This document shows positions 1 through 10,696 of a DNA stretch of 64,000 nucleotides, piece after piece (within the stretch, counting starts at the first letter, position 1; every line of letters begins with the position of its first letter). This stretch comes from Ophiostoma sp. CBS 140.51 (Eukaryota > Ascomycota > Sordariomycetes > Ophiostomatales > Ophiostomataceae): assembly GCA_029298735.1 (NCBI GenBank), contig JANSLP010000072.1, forward strand, positions 1-64,000. Reading direction: 5' to 3'. Position numbers and translations under genes: made by a program. The notes beneath the pieces are model-generated. The model did no database searches, had not been told where the DNA came from, and saw only the letters and a program-made list of their open reading frames with translations.

Positions 1-237
1 CTTTACACAGTTATGTATTTCTGCGAAGTGATTTTTTTTCTCTAAAATATTACTGTGATTGCCACAATGTGGTTTAATCATGTCTTTTTTTATTTGTGCA
101 CAACAGAAGGCATAGTAAAAATGTATTCAAGTTTGAGCCCGTTTGATTTCTTCTAGAATATGTTTGTTATATCAACCAGCATGGCGACAAACATCACCAT
201 AAGAAAACTGTACCTACAGATTTACTTCAAGTTGTAT

Positions 238-1791
238 TCACTTTGTGAACGCTTTGTACCCTGGGAATACTCCATGTGGATCCCATTTCTCACGTATGCG
301 CATGAATCTTTCGCGAGCGGTGTCCGTCCAGACCGGCACCTGTACAAATTGTTAACATGGTATTTAGTCCTGATAGGCATTACTTTTATCAGAAGACTTA
401 CCGTTCGCGAATGAGTCGACTCAGGAGACGGGTCAAAATCAGCAATGTACATGCCGCATGCAACGGTGTTGGCTTTGGCATAGGATTGCCGCATGACCGC
501 CCGGATCGGGTCACGAAGCTCAGGATTCTTCCAGCCTGAGAAAGTGGAGATGTAGTACTTTTGCGGGAGGCTGAAAACAGCATCTGTCTCATCCACGTCA
601 ACGGTATCGGCCATGTAGATTACTCCGTAGGATGACCGCGACGGTAGGTCACACAAGGCTTGTTTGATGGCTTTGATAAGCTGCAAAGCAAGCAATGGTT
701 AGCTCGAAAATTGAGGCACGATCATAAATCAAGAGGGCAAAAGAGCATACCTTTTTACGAGGAACCTTTGGATCATTCAAGACGCTGTGAATGCCCCAAT
801 TTTGGTCCGGAGCTCTGGGGTTCATGGCATGTTGCAGTTGGAAGAAGTCCTTCCAGCTGATTTCTGCAGTCGGCTTTGCATCCACAGACAAGCTCTTAAT
901 CGCTTCAGGGACGTCGTCCCAGACAGCCAGCAGATTCTCCGCCTCAGAGAGGGTGTTTGCATAAGCCGTGAGGTGGATGGACATGAGCAACGACGACGAT
1001 GAAGGAATGGACTCCTCTGTTGATTTGGTGTTGAACAGCTCAGGATAAAAGAGGCAGACGGCCGCCTCAGTGAACATCTTGGGCATTTGCTCGTTTCGGT
1101 CAAAGGCAAAGTTAAGCAGCGTCTCGTAGCTGTCACCAACCGTAAAGACGAAAGAACGCGCATACAGCGTCTTCTTGGGGATGGTGCAACTCCACAGACG
1201 CGTGACCACACCAAAGAAGGCCTGTCCAGACCCGCGGGCCGCCCAGAAGAGATCTTGGTTCTGAGTCCGGCTGGCAATCACGACATCGCCGCTGGGCACC
1301 ACAACTTCCAGCTGGATGATCCAGTTGGTAATGGTGGCACCCCAGCCTCGCATGAAGAATCCTTGGCCGCCGGCAAGGCAAAAACCACCCAGGGCTACAT
1401 CAGGTGCATGTCCAAAAGGAAAGAACCGGCCCACGGCATCCGTCGCCTTCCATGCCTCCTCGACACGCACGGCCGGGCCAAACGAAACGACGCCAGATAC
1501 CGCATCGTAGTCCACGGCCCTGTTCAGTTTGTCCAGCTCAATAAGAATACCGCCGTTTATGAGCGATGGTTTCGATGGCAGATGGCCTCCAGACTTGACG
1601 CCCACGGGTACGCCGAGCTCGCGAGCTCTCTTGAGAGCAGCTGCCACGTCTGCCGTAGACTGGACGGAATGGATCTCCACGGGGAAGCGGCCCACCGGTT
1701 CACTGTTGAAATAATTTCCCAGGGCCTTCTCGTACTCCTTAGTCCCGCGTTGCAGCACGGTACCAGAGGTGTGCTGATTGTTGTTGGTCAT
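238..1791 (-). CDS. FAD-linked oxidase, berberine-bridge-enzyme family
   Basis: Predicted oxidase that uses covalently held FAD and O2 on a small alcohol, amine or ring substrate. Three exons fit (1791-751, 680-402, 339-238), giving 473 residues, a usual family length. Introns 750-681 (donor GTATGC, branch GCTAAC) and 401-340 (donor GTAAGT) are both phase 0. The FAD-binding PCMH domain occupies the first half, with SGGH at residues 67-70 whose His is the FAD attachment site of the family. The last exon supplies the BBE C-terminal module, ending in a KWDPHGVFPGY-type segment. In bicovalent members a Cys lies in a CPTVGVGG-type motif; here the aligned stretch is APDVALGG, so the second link is probably absent. 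It is head-to-head with the dehydrogenase at 2450 and is the first member of the cluster. Family assignment is firm, substrate unknown. Confidence 0.9.
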
Positions 1792-2449
1792 GATGATGGA
1801 CGTATCCCGGTAGCAAGAAACGGGTTCAATGTGCGTTGCTCTTTTCTGATTGGTTGAGGTGTGTTGATGCGTATCGATAAAACTAAGCGGATCCAGCAGC
1901 CGTAGGTTGTAAACAAATTTCAGAACAAATATCCTGACTGTTGTCTTGTGGCTTGTGGTGTGGGGGTTGTTTGCCTAGACTTTAGTCAAAATTTCGGCCT
2001 GCTATGGACCCTTCTCTTCGTATTTCCCCATGTGCCTTGATCTTTCATTACAACTTTACATCCGGGGCGATGTTTGGCACGAGAAACCGTGTAATTTGGT
2101 AGGCTGTCTTCTACTTGCCTCGCGATGAAGTGATGTGGGGTAGAAATTCTCCGCATTTGGGGTCGGGGGGTAAAAATTCCCCAAACATGCCTTTAACCAC
2201 CATGTCGACCACGAATTGCGGGCCATTGTATGATTGGACAGCCTTTCTTTTCAATTTACACGAGATCCGTCTTATCCGTCTTCCTTGATGAGAGCATAGC
2301 ACACTAGGTTGACTACTACAACTACGTGCACTGAGTGGAAGTTGACTTTTGACGTCTTTTTCCCATTCTGAAGTAATCGTTTTGGGAAAAGACCTGACCT
2401 ACATTCCCATACACGCCCCAAGAAATCCAAAAAAAAATCGTTAATAACG
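1792..2449. promoter_or_regulatory. Divergent promoter, FAD oxidase / SDR
   Basis: A 658-bp gap between two outward-facing cluster genes. It holds TGGGGTA at 2136-2142, a motif repeated in the other cluster promoters, inside a G-rich block (2131-2185) with paired GGGG and CCCC runs. No other gene is visible. Confidence 0.55.
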
Positions 2450-3437
2450 ATGACCTCTTACACAATCACTCCCGCAGATTTGACAGTCCTCCGTGGAAAG
2501 ACAATCCTCATCACCGGAGGAGTGTCTGGCATCGGTCGTGCAGCAGTTGATATTGCTCTTGGTACGTAGATTTTCCCTAGAATAATCATAAGGCTCTAAT
2601 CTAATGTGCCACTTAAAGAACATGGTGCAAATGTTGCCATTGGCGACTGGAACAACAGGCTCGGCACCGAACTGGCTGAGAAACACAAAGACCGCGTACT
2701 CTTTCGAAAGTGCGACGTGTCCAACTGGGACGATGTCTTGAACCTGTTCCAGGCCACAACGATACGGTTCGGCACCATCCACAGTGTTCTGTCCAACGCC
2801 GGTGTCAACACACACGAAGACCTGCTCGACGAGACCTTCACCGACGATGGCAAGCTGGCGGCACCCTCCCTCAAATCCATTGACATCAACCTCGTGGGCC
2901 AGCTCTATGTCGTCCGCTGTGCGATGCACTACTTTACCAAATGGCCTGAAACGGCGTGCCAGATTGTTTTGACGTCTTCGGCCGGCGCCTTCTTTCCGGC
3001 ACCGCCCATCTACATGTATTGTGCCGCCAAGGCTGGCGTGGTGGGTGTCATGCGTGGTTTGCGTTCCGAGGTCGTGAAGAGAAACGTAACAATCAATACT
3101 GTGGCCCCATGGTTGACGAGTAAGTGCCTGATTCGATTTACTAAATCCTCAAAGGCCGCTTTTGCTAATTATTGCCGTTCGTCTACGCGTAGTAACTCCC
3201 ATGGCGTTTGGGGACTGGGTGGACAATTGGACCCTGCCAAAGAACACCCCAGAAGGCGCCGGCATGGCCTTGTTTCTGCCGATTGTTCAGCCTGTGAACG
3301 GAAAGTCGTTCTTCGTTGCTGGAAATAACATTGTGGAATTTGAAGACACTCTGTATGACACGGAACCCCAGTGGATGGGAGAACAACTCTGCCAAAATGT
3401 TCGCAAAGGACAGGATATTCTTCTTGGTATGAAGTAG
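2450..3437 (+). CDS. Short-chain dehydrogenase/reductase (classical SDR)
   Basis: NAD(P)-dependent oxidoreductase for an alcohol/ketone pair. Exons 2450-2561, 2619-3119 and 3193-3437 give 285 residues. Introns are 2562-2618 and 3120-3192, with GTACGT and GTAAGT donors. The Rossmann nucleotide-binding motif TGGVSGIG lies near residue 25, SNAG near 95, and the catalytic S...YxxxK set is complete (TSSAG, then Tyr171 and Lys175). After the third intron the frame resumes with TPMAFGDW, which is typical C-terminal substrate-loop sequence. The size and layout resemble 15-hydroxyprostaglandin-dehydrogenase-like fungal SDRs found in metabolic clusters. The gene faces away from the FAD oxidase and converges on the reductase gene at 3740. 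The fold and catalysis are clear; the substrate is not. Confidence 0.88.
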
Positions 3438-3739
3438 ATAGACTGCACATAATCTTATTATATTATTTCCAGAAAGTAGGAGAGCCACTGCCATGCTACC
3501 CCGGGTGCAAGGCCGAACCAATGGTAGCAAATAATACATAATCAAATAAGAAAATCAATGTGGGCTTGGAGATTGAGAGATCACTATCTATAATTCCATG
3601 TAATCATATATAGCTGTATTCTACAACTCTGACTTGTCCGTTGACCCGTTTTCCGTCTGTTCATCGGTGATATACAAATAGACAGACGATCCGTCTCGGT
3701 CCTTTGTTGTGGATCAGATGTTAACAATATGTCAAGCTT

Positions 3740-4739
3740 TTAGGTGAAGGGAGAATATGCAAGACGTACAATACAGCGGGGATCCTGTGATGCTTTCTCA
3801 AAGACGCGGTAGGCCTGCTCTGCCATGGTCGGGTCGAGGTCGAGCTGGCGTGCCGTGTTGATGCCCAGCGACAGGTCTTTGAGGAACATTTGCGTCTTGA
3901 AGCCGAGCTTCCAGTCGTTGCTGCTTGGTGCATGGGCCACGACACCGGGTACAGGGCATACGTTGTCACCCATGAACGTCTGACCGGTCGAGTTGTGGAT
4001 GACCTCTTGGAGCAGCTTGGGATCGACGCCCGCCTTGACGCCAATGGCCATGGCCTCTGCGATGAGAAGCAGCACAGAACAGGAGATGTAGTTATTGCTG
4101 ATTTTGGCCGCCAGGCCCAAGCCGATGCCGCCGCACCAGAACACTTTGTTGGGGTCACCCATGCTCAGAATGAGGGCGTTCAGTCGTCTGTCTAAGACGG
4201 ACATTCCTTCCCGCTTGGCATGGCCAACAATGAACGAGAGAGTACGGTTCTCCGCTGCAGGCACGCCGCCCGAGACCGGTGCGTCAATGTATGTGCCGCG
4301 CTTGGCCTCGTGTACTTTGGCAGCCACCGAGCGTGCTGTTTCGGTGTCGATGGTGCTACACTCAAGGAACAGTCGGTTGTGGTTCTCTGGTGCACCAATC
4401 ATACCGGTGTCCTCGTCGAGGAAAATCTTCTTCACTTCAGGCGGCCCGGGCACCATGGAGATGACGGCATCGGCCTTTGTAGCAATGTCACGAGGCGTCG
4501 TGAGGATCTCAATGGGACCGAACTGGGAGTTTTGTTCCTTGAAGCGCTCGCAGGACGGCATGTACACATCAAAGACGTACAACATATGCTTTTTGTCCAG
4601 TGAGCGTCGAACCGCCACCGCCATGGGGAAGCCGATGGCACCGAGGCCTTGGAGTCACGGTCAGTAATCATAGCATTTCTTGAATGTGGCCTTCGCTCAA
4701 GATGCACCACCTACCTATGAAACCAACATCGCAGTCCAT
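3740..4739 (-). CDS. 3-hydroxyisobutyrate-dehydrogenase-like reductase (copy 1)
   Basis: Member of the beta-hydroxyacid dehydrogenase family, which interconverts 3-hydroxy acids and 3-oxo acids or reduces tartronate semialdehyde with NAD(P)H. A 25-nt first exon (4739-4715) joins exon 4647-3740 across a GTAGGT...AAG intron, giving 310 residues. Splicing restores the Rossmann motif GLGAIGFPM at residues 9-17. DAPVSGG matches the family substrate-binding loop, and AAKISNNY carries the catalytic Lys190 and the NN pair. The C-terminus is short after QDPRC; a GTACGT donor close to the stop (about 3764-3769) could extend it, so the last 10 residues are uncertain. A paralogue lies 5 kb away (9680-10696). 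Both differ from mitochondrial valine-catabolic enzymes in being cluster-embedded, which points to a pathway role. Confidence 0.86.
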
Positions 4740-5293
4740 GATGTAGATAAGAATAGTGTTTTATGTTGTTTCGTATTGTGTGTGAACAAAGTGACGAAGT
4801 GAAAAGTAACAAAGCTAATTGTTGTTTTATTTCTTTCGGCCCTTTGCCCCTTCTATGCGTGTAATATCCCCCCCACATTCGTCCACTACCTAGAGTAGTC
4901 CCCTCAACCACATATATTGCCCCTCCTTGAAAAGCACCAAGGTAAAGGAAAGTGGAATAGACTTCGTGTCTCTTTGCGTAATCCATGAAACAGTAAAGTT
5001 GACTGTTTCTCGAATAGAGGCTGCTATTTTTAATGTAATCTATAGCGGAAGTAAATAAAACGAATGAGGTTATTTTTTGTTTGCTCTTGTCTGCCTAGCT
5101 CATCCACCTTCACAATTCTGACTCCAAAGCATCATTTAAACGGACATATAGTTGTTTTCATTTTCAGTGCCAGTTAATTCAGTGTTTTCCCCTCTCACTA
5201 TGCTTAGTTGTTAAAGATGCTACCACCATCATGCCCCACTCTTGACTTCCCACTCGCCCACCCTTGTCCTTTCCCAACAACAATGTTTATCCA
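4740..5293. promoter_or_regulatory. Upstream region of reductase copy 1
   Basis: A 554-bp spacer between the end of the P450 gene and the start of reductase copy 1. A run CCCCCCCACATTC at 4868-4880 matches a 12-mer in the P450/monooxygenase promoter, and ATGAAACAGTAA at about 4985-4996 recurs in the spacer near 11.1 kb. No gene is seen. Confidence 0.4.
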
Positions 5294-7178
5294 TCACGAT
5301 CTGTAGTTCAAACCTTCAGCCTGGGCCTTCTCAAAGACATTCTCGATAAGCTTCTTGTGAGCCAGAGAGCGGACGGTAATGCTGCAGTCAAAGGGCTCCG
5401 GTACACTCAAAAAGCCCTCCATCATCTTCGAAGTCGGCTCGATGAAGGAGCCGTCGGAGGCTTGCTTCTTGCCAATGTTAAAGCCCCATACTACACGTGA
5501 AATGATGATAAAAAGCGATTTTTCGGCAACATGGATTCCAGGACAAGCGCGTCTGTGATGGGGTGTAAAAGTTAGCCGATGCAGTGAGAGGCGATACTTT
5601 GAAAAGACAAATGTGGGTAGTGGCCGTGATTCGTACCGTCCAGCACCGTAGGTAAAGTGGTCCCGGTCGTTAGGGTCTGCCACATTAATGTATTCTGCAG
5701 CACTCAAAGGATGATTCAGGTATCTGGCAGGGTCAAAGGTATCGGGGTTCTTGTAGCGACGCGGATCGTTATGGATGGCCCTTCAGATATTGTCAGAAAA
5801 ATCACAACGACAGAAAAGTAAAGACAGAAAAGTTGAACTTGCCACCAGTTGAGGACAACAACTGAGTTCTTGGGGATAAAATAGTCCTGGTACCAGTCAT
5901 CCTCGGTGGACGAGTGGTACATGCCGTACTTGTTGACCGGACGCCAGCGAAGGGTTTCTTTGATCATGGCACGCACATACGGCAGGCTGGACTCGTCGTC
6001 CCACTGCGGAAGTCTACTGGGCCCGACAACACGGTCGATTTCTTCCTGTGCCCTTTTGAGGGTGTCTGGGTTCAGGACCATGGCCAGCAGCCAGTTGTTG
6101 ATGGTCGTCGCCGTGGTCTCGGAGCCGGCCTCGACAAGACCACCACAAGTGTAGGCTGCCAATAGATCGTTTATGCCGTTCTTGGCTGGGTCGGCAAGGT
6201 AAAAGTCTTTGCAGAAACAGTTGTTGGCCGTGCCAGCCTTGACCTGGTTTTTGAGAGTTTCCCAAAAGTCAAGGTAAATCTTGCTGTCGTGGGCGAAAAC
6301 CTTCTCGCCCCACTTCCGCCAGCTGCCGACCATCCACTGAGGCAGCTTGGCCAAAGCGGGCAGCGTCTCGACCACCCATGCACCCGGCGCGCTCATCAGT
6401 GAGAGATGCTCCAAAACAGAAAAGATCCTGGTAATCATGGGGTCGGCAAAAGAAGGAATACGGTGTCCGTAGGCGACGAGCATAATCACAGACGTGGAGT
6501 ACCGCCGATTGATAGTGTAGTACTCATTGGGCTGGGTCAACAGATCGTTGAGGACCACTTTGCTCTCAAAATCTTGCACGGGCATGTATTGCTTGGACGC
6601 GTTCAGGTTGAGGAGGGCATGGCTGTGCTTCCGCAAATTGCGCCATTCCGGGCCGTAGGCCATGAACAGCTGGCGGGACTTGCCACTGGCTACATCTTGC
6701 GCCAGCGGCAGGTACGGCCGCGACGAATAGATGCCGGATTTCTTGTCCATCAAGTCCTTGACGGCCTTGGGCGACGAGAGCCAGATGTAGTCGGTGCTGC
6801 CAATCTTGGTGTAAAAGATGTCGCCATATTTCTGGTGCCACTCGCGCACCTTGACACGCACTTTCTCGGAGTCGGACAGGTCAAACAGGTTGCCCACAAT
6901 GGGATAGCCGCGCGGTCCTGGAGGCAGTGATCGTCTGCGTGGGTCCTTTGAGATATCAGCATGATGGACAAATAAGTAATGAAAGAAACCGTGCAAAGGC
7001 GAATGGTGGCTGTACATACCGTCAAAGAATTCGGAACGAGGTATAAATAAGCTCCAATGACAATAAAAACAGAGGCTACAACAAACTTGAGGATGCCGCT
7101 GTAACCATTAGGTGTGACGTTGCTAAGCGGCAACGCTTGAATTCGAAAGTAAATCTCACTTAACAAGCTTGACTTCAT
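5294..7178 (-). CDS. Cytochrome P450 monooxygenase
   Basis: Membrane-anchored haem monooxygenase, 554 residues. Exons are 7178-7020, 6945-5843, 5780-5637 and 5552-5294. An N-terminal membrane segment lies at about residues 29-48, followed by the hinge LPPGPRGYPIVGN. The I-helix oxygen motif AGSETT is near residue 328, ExxR (KETLRWRP) near 382, and the haem loop FTYGAGRRACPG carries the iron ligand Cys472. Intron 3 cuts the haem loop at GR|RACPG. Intron 2 (5842-5781) appears to use a GC donor (TG|GCAAGT), because this restores NWWAIHNDP; a GT one codon upstream would delete one Trp. It shares a 529-bp divergent promoter with the flavin monooxygenase at 7708. The class is certain; the family number and substrate were not assigned. 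Confidence 0.93.
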
Positions 7179-7707
7179 CGTGAGATATGATGCAGCACGT
7201 GTGTAGTATGAAAATTGAATGGAAAATAAGAGACGAGCTTGTTGAGAGGACTGGAAAAGAAAAGGTCAGCTTCAATAGCAGAAAACTAATGAATGCCCCT
7301 TTGATGCACTGTGTTTGGTTGCACCACAACAGACCGCATTGTTTCTCGTCGTGTCTCTCCCCGCAAAAGGCCCCCCACATTCTGTACCGACTGCCCCAAA
7401 AAGAAGATCTCGCGCGGGGCTGCACACAAAAGAAAACGTCCGTTGAGTTAGACTAAAATAAACTACCCCAGCTCGTACGTCTAAATGAGACCACATAAGT
7501 ATGGTAAATAAACAATTGAGCATATGAGAGTTTTCCTTTGCCTCCTAGGGTCTACTGAAATATCTCGACGAGGTGCCACTTCCTTGTTAGAGGTCTACGA
7601 AGTCAAGTATTGAATTCAACCAAATTTTGTTTCACAGAAGACTCCTTCTTCTTTCTTTTTCTTTTTTTAAAGCACGAAATAGCTGGATATCTGCGTACAT
7701 CACAGAC
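7179..7707. promoter_or_regulatory. Divergent promoter, P450 / flavin monooxygenase
   Basis: Contains TCTCCCCGCAAA (about 7356-7367), CCCCCCACATTC (7371-7382) and TACCCCA (7464-7470), each with a match in other cluster spacers. A T-rich tract lies at about 7645-7670 upstream of the monooxygenase start. Confidence 0.55.
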
Positions 7708-9211
7708 ATGGAACCAGGATTCTCAAAGGTATTCAAACTAGATAAACGGCATTATTTCGATCTCGACAAACACAAATTGACAAGGTGCGTCAGGTTTTAA
7801 TCGTGGGCGCAGGACCTGCAGGCCTGCTGCTGGGCCTTCTTCTGGCCAAAGAGAACATTCCAGTCACCATACTGGATCAAGCCGACAAGCTGGATGAGAA
7901 TCCCCGCGCAACCCATTATGCCCCTCCGGCCATGCGTGTACTGAACCTGGCCGGCGTAGGCGACGAGATTCGACAAAAGGGCTTTTTGCCAGACGGAGTC
8001 GCCTGGCGCAAATTGGACGGCACGTTCATTGCTGGCATCAACAACGGTAGCAGCAACAATGGCGAGTCTCAAAAGGATGATCCCGAGCGCATGGTTGCAC
8101 TGCCGCTGGACCGGCTGGGCCGCATCCTTTACAACCACTCCAGGAAGTTTCCTTGTATCAAGTATCTTTTCAACCACAAGGTCATTAGCATCGGTCAGGA
8201 CGAGAACACGGCATGGGTGGACGTGGAGGTAACCGGATCAAGTGAGGCGACGCGCTTCGAAGCCGACTACATTGTGGGCTGTGATGGTGCCAATAGCATT
8301 ATCCGCCGCTCGCTCTTTGGGGACTGGGAGTTTCCTGGCCGCACCTGGGACGAGCAGATTGTGGCCACCAATGTGAGTTAAGTTCTGCCCGATACCATCT
8401 GACAACAATACGTTCTAACAACTCAGGTCTACTACCCCTTTGAGAAGTACAACTACTGGGACTCCAACTTCTTCATCGACCCGGTGCACTGGCACATGGC
8501 GGCAAAGATCACCAAGGACGGCATGTGGCGTGTGACCTACGGCGAGGTGCCCGGCCTGACGCGGGACGAGCTGATTGCGCGGCAGCCCGAGAAATTCAAG
8601 ACCATTCTTCCCGGCCACCCGGACCCTGGCGGCTACAAGCTGGTCAATATCAGTCCCTACAAGGTGCACCAGCGTCTTGCCGAGAGCATGCGTGTGGGCC
8701 GCTTCCTGCTGGCCGCTGATGCCGCGCATCTGTGCAATCCTTTGTACGTCCACTCTGCTTCCACCTTTTTTGACAGCTCATACACTAACAACTTAGCGGC
8801 GGCCTTGGCCTGACTGGTGGTATCGTTGACGTTGGCGGCTTGTACGAGTGCCTCAAGGGCATCTATACCGGCGTGGCCGACGAGAGCATCCTCGACATCT
8901 ACAGCAATATCCGGCGCAAGCGGTATCTGGAAATCGTCGACCCCATCTCGAGCGACAACTTGCGTCGTATGTTTGTCATACCTCCCAACGAAGTTCTCGA
9001 GAAGGACGAGTTCCTCAAGCTGTGCAAGAAGTGCGAGACAGACAAAGATCTGCAACAGAAAATGGCCGAGGTATGTTTTCAGTCTTGAATATTTCTCTGT
9101 CTAATAAGACACCCTCCTCTTTGATGACCTTTTCCACTAACTCAGCTTTAGGGTGCCCATGCGTTGAACTACGACTTCACTCAACACTACAATACGTCAA
9201 AGAGCAGTTGA
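7708..9211 (+). CDS. Class A FAD-dependent monooxygenase (PHBH-like)
   Basis: Aromatic-ring hydroxylase-type enzyme using NAD(P)H, FAD and O2. Five exons (7708-7728, 7785-8372, 8427-8743, 8797-9070, 9152-9211) give 419 residues. The 21-nt first exon supplies the only reasonable ATG, joined to VRQVLIVGAGPAG, the GxGxxG motif for FAD. The DG motif is VGCDGANSIIRR, and the second FAD-contact motif is AADAAHLCNP joined by splicing to FGGLGLTGG, which confirms intron 3. In intron 4 the distal AG at 9150-9151 is used, because the nearer one leads into a stop. No C-terminal thioredoxin-like domain is present, so this is the short form seen with salicylate and kynurenine hydroxylase relatives. It is head-to-head with the P450. 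Substrate unknown, probably phenolic. Confidence 0.92.
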
Positions 9212-9679
9212 TCATTACCTTCGAGATAAGAATCTCTGCAAACTGACTTGGCAAAATATCAAGAGACGGAACCTTGAGGTTATCAGAATAAATATCTAAA
9301 TTCGAAAGGAAATAGTATATAGATGATTCAGCTGCCTTCTTTTTCTTCCCCATATCAAAAAATGTTGTTCTAGCTACAACGATAGTATGCTATCCGTGTA
9401 TATTGTTCAAGTTGATAGTGCTATCATGATACTTGAGATATGAGACAAAGTAAGCTAAATAGAAAACCGACGCCATAGGTTTGTTTACTTGACCCCACAC
9501 ACATAATTGGTGTGGCTTGGGGTAAGAAATGCAACCCGAACTGTTAAGAACGCACGGAATACAGGCACTCACTATTGACTTTTTATTCGTCTGGTTCTTT
9601 TATCAAGTAGCTTTTCTGCGGTACATATGTTTTTTTTCGTTAGATTTGTTTACACGCCACTTAAGACAGCTCCCAGATA
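9212..9679. other. Convergent 3' spacer
   Basis: A 468-bp AT-rich gap between the converging monooxygenase and reductase copy 2. No coding region, repeat or RNA gene was recognised. Confidence 0.5.
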
Positions 9680-10696
9680 CTACAGCTTATCTTGCCACTT
9701 CTCGTCACCACCAATGTAACGAAAGACCACACGGGAATCCAGGTCCCGGCAATTCGGGTCTTGGGCTGCCTTGCGGTAGGTTTCTAGACCTGCAGGGCCG
9801 AGAAGTGTTGTTGCTTCAACTTTTTCGGCGGCCTGCATGGCCAGCCCAAAGTCTTTGGCCATCAGCTGCACTTTGAAGCCGCCTTGGTAGCCGTGGCTGG
9901 ACGGCGCTGCGGGCACAACGCCCGGGACAGGGTTCCACTTGTCACAGATGGTACTCTGGGCGGTGCTGCTGGAAAACACACGGCCTAGCAGGCGCGGATC
10001 CATGCCCGAGCGGATGCCAATATTCATGGCTTCGGCCGTAGCCAGAGCAATAAGTCCCGAGCAGTAGTTGTTGCACATCTTAGCCGTCAGGCCCATACCT
10101 GGTCCTCCGCAGGCAACAATATTTTTTCCCATGAGACTCAACTGGGCCAGCAACATGGGGTAGAGCGGATCTTGCTCCGAGGCACCCAGCATAATGGTGA
10201 TGGAAGCAGCCTCAGCGCCCAGTGTGCCGCCCGACACAGGAGCGTCAAAAAAGGATGCACTAGGGTGGCGGCTGCGCAATTCGTCTAGAACAAGCGGGGG
10301 GGTGTCCACGTCAATGGTAGAGCAGTCGATGAGAATTTTGGCAGTCATGCCGTCGTGCAAGACGCCCGTAACCGGGTCCAGGTACACGGACTTGACATGC
10401 GAACCCTCTGGTAGCATCGTAAACAAAATATCCTTCTCATTGTTAGATGGAACTAAGGTCATCAGTGGCATAGCAAAGGTCGAAAAGGCCCTTACCGTGG
10501 ATTTCGAAACCTCAGCGGGTGACTTGCAAATGACCGTCGAGTCAGGATGCTTCTCTGCAAAGCGCTTCAAGGACGCCTCCGAAACATCGTAGATGAACAA
10601 CTGTGATCCCTTGGCCGAATTTCTAATCAAGTTGGAGGCCATGGGAAAGCCCATGGCACCTAGACCTATGAAGCCGAGTTTGATTGGAGTGGCCAT
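9680..10696 (-). CDS. 3-hydroxyisobutyrate-dehydrogenase-like reductase (copy 2)
   Basis: Second beta-hydroxyacid dehydrogenase of the cluster. The ATG at 10696 has an ideal context (ACCATGG) and directly precedes the Rossmann motif GLGAMGFPMA. An in-frame ATG at 10702, and another at 10807 that would add a basic, acid-free leader, are alternatives; the latter could be a mitochondrial presequence. A 60-nt stop-free stretch (10495-10436, donor GTAAGG, acceptor GAG) interrupts the conserved AEV...DILFTMLPEG strand. Removing it restores family spacing, so it is probably an intron and the mature protein is about 318 residues. FFDAPVSGG and AKMCNNY are the substrate and catalytic Lys motifs. It has the same fold as copy 1 but a longer C-terminus (to WQDKL). 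It shares a promoter with the hydrolase at 11247. Confidence 0.87.
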   Translation of the reverse strand: MATPIKLGFIGLGAMGFPMASNLIRNSAKGSQLFIYDVSEASLKRFAEKHPDSTVICKSPAEVSKSTVRAFSTFAMPLMTLVPSNNEKDILFTMLPEGSHVKSVYLDPVTGVLHDGMTAKILIDCSTIDVDTPPLVLDELRSRHPSASFFDAPVSGGTLGAEAASITIMLGASEQDPLYPMLLAQLSLMGKNIVACGGPGMGLTAKMCNNYCSGLIALATAEAMNIGIRSGMDPRLLGRVFSSSTAQSTICDKWNPVPGVVPAAPSSHGYQGGFKVQLMAKDFGLAMQAAEKVEATTLLGPAGLETYRKAAQDPNCRDLDSRVVFRYIGGDEKWQDKL

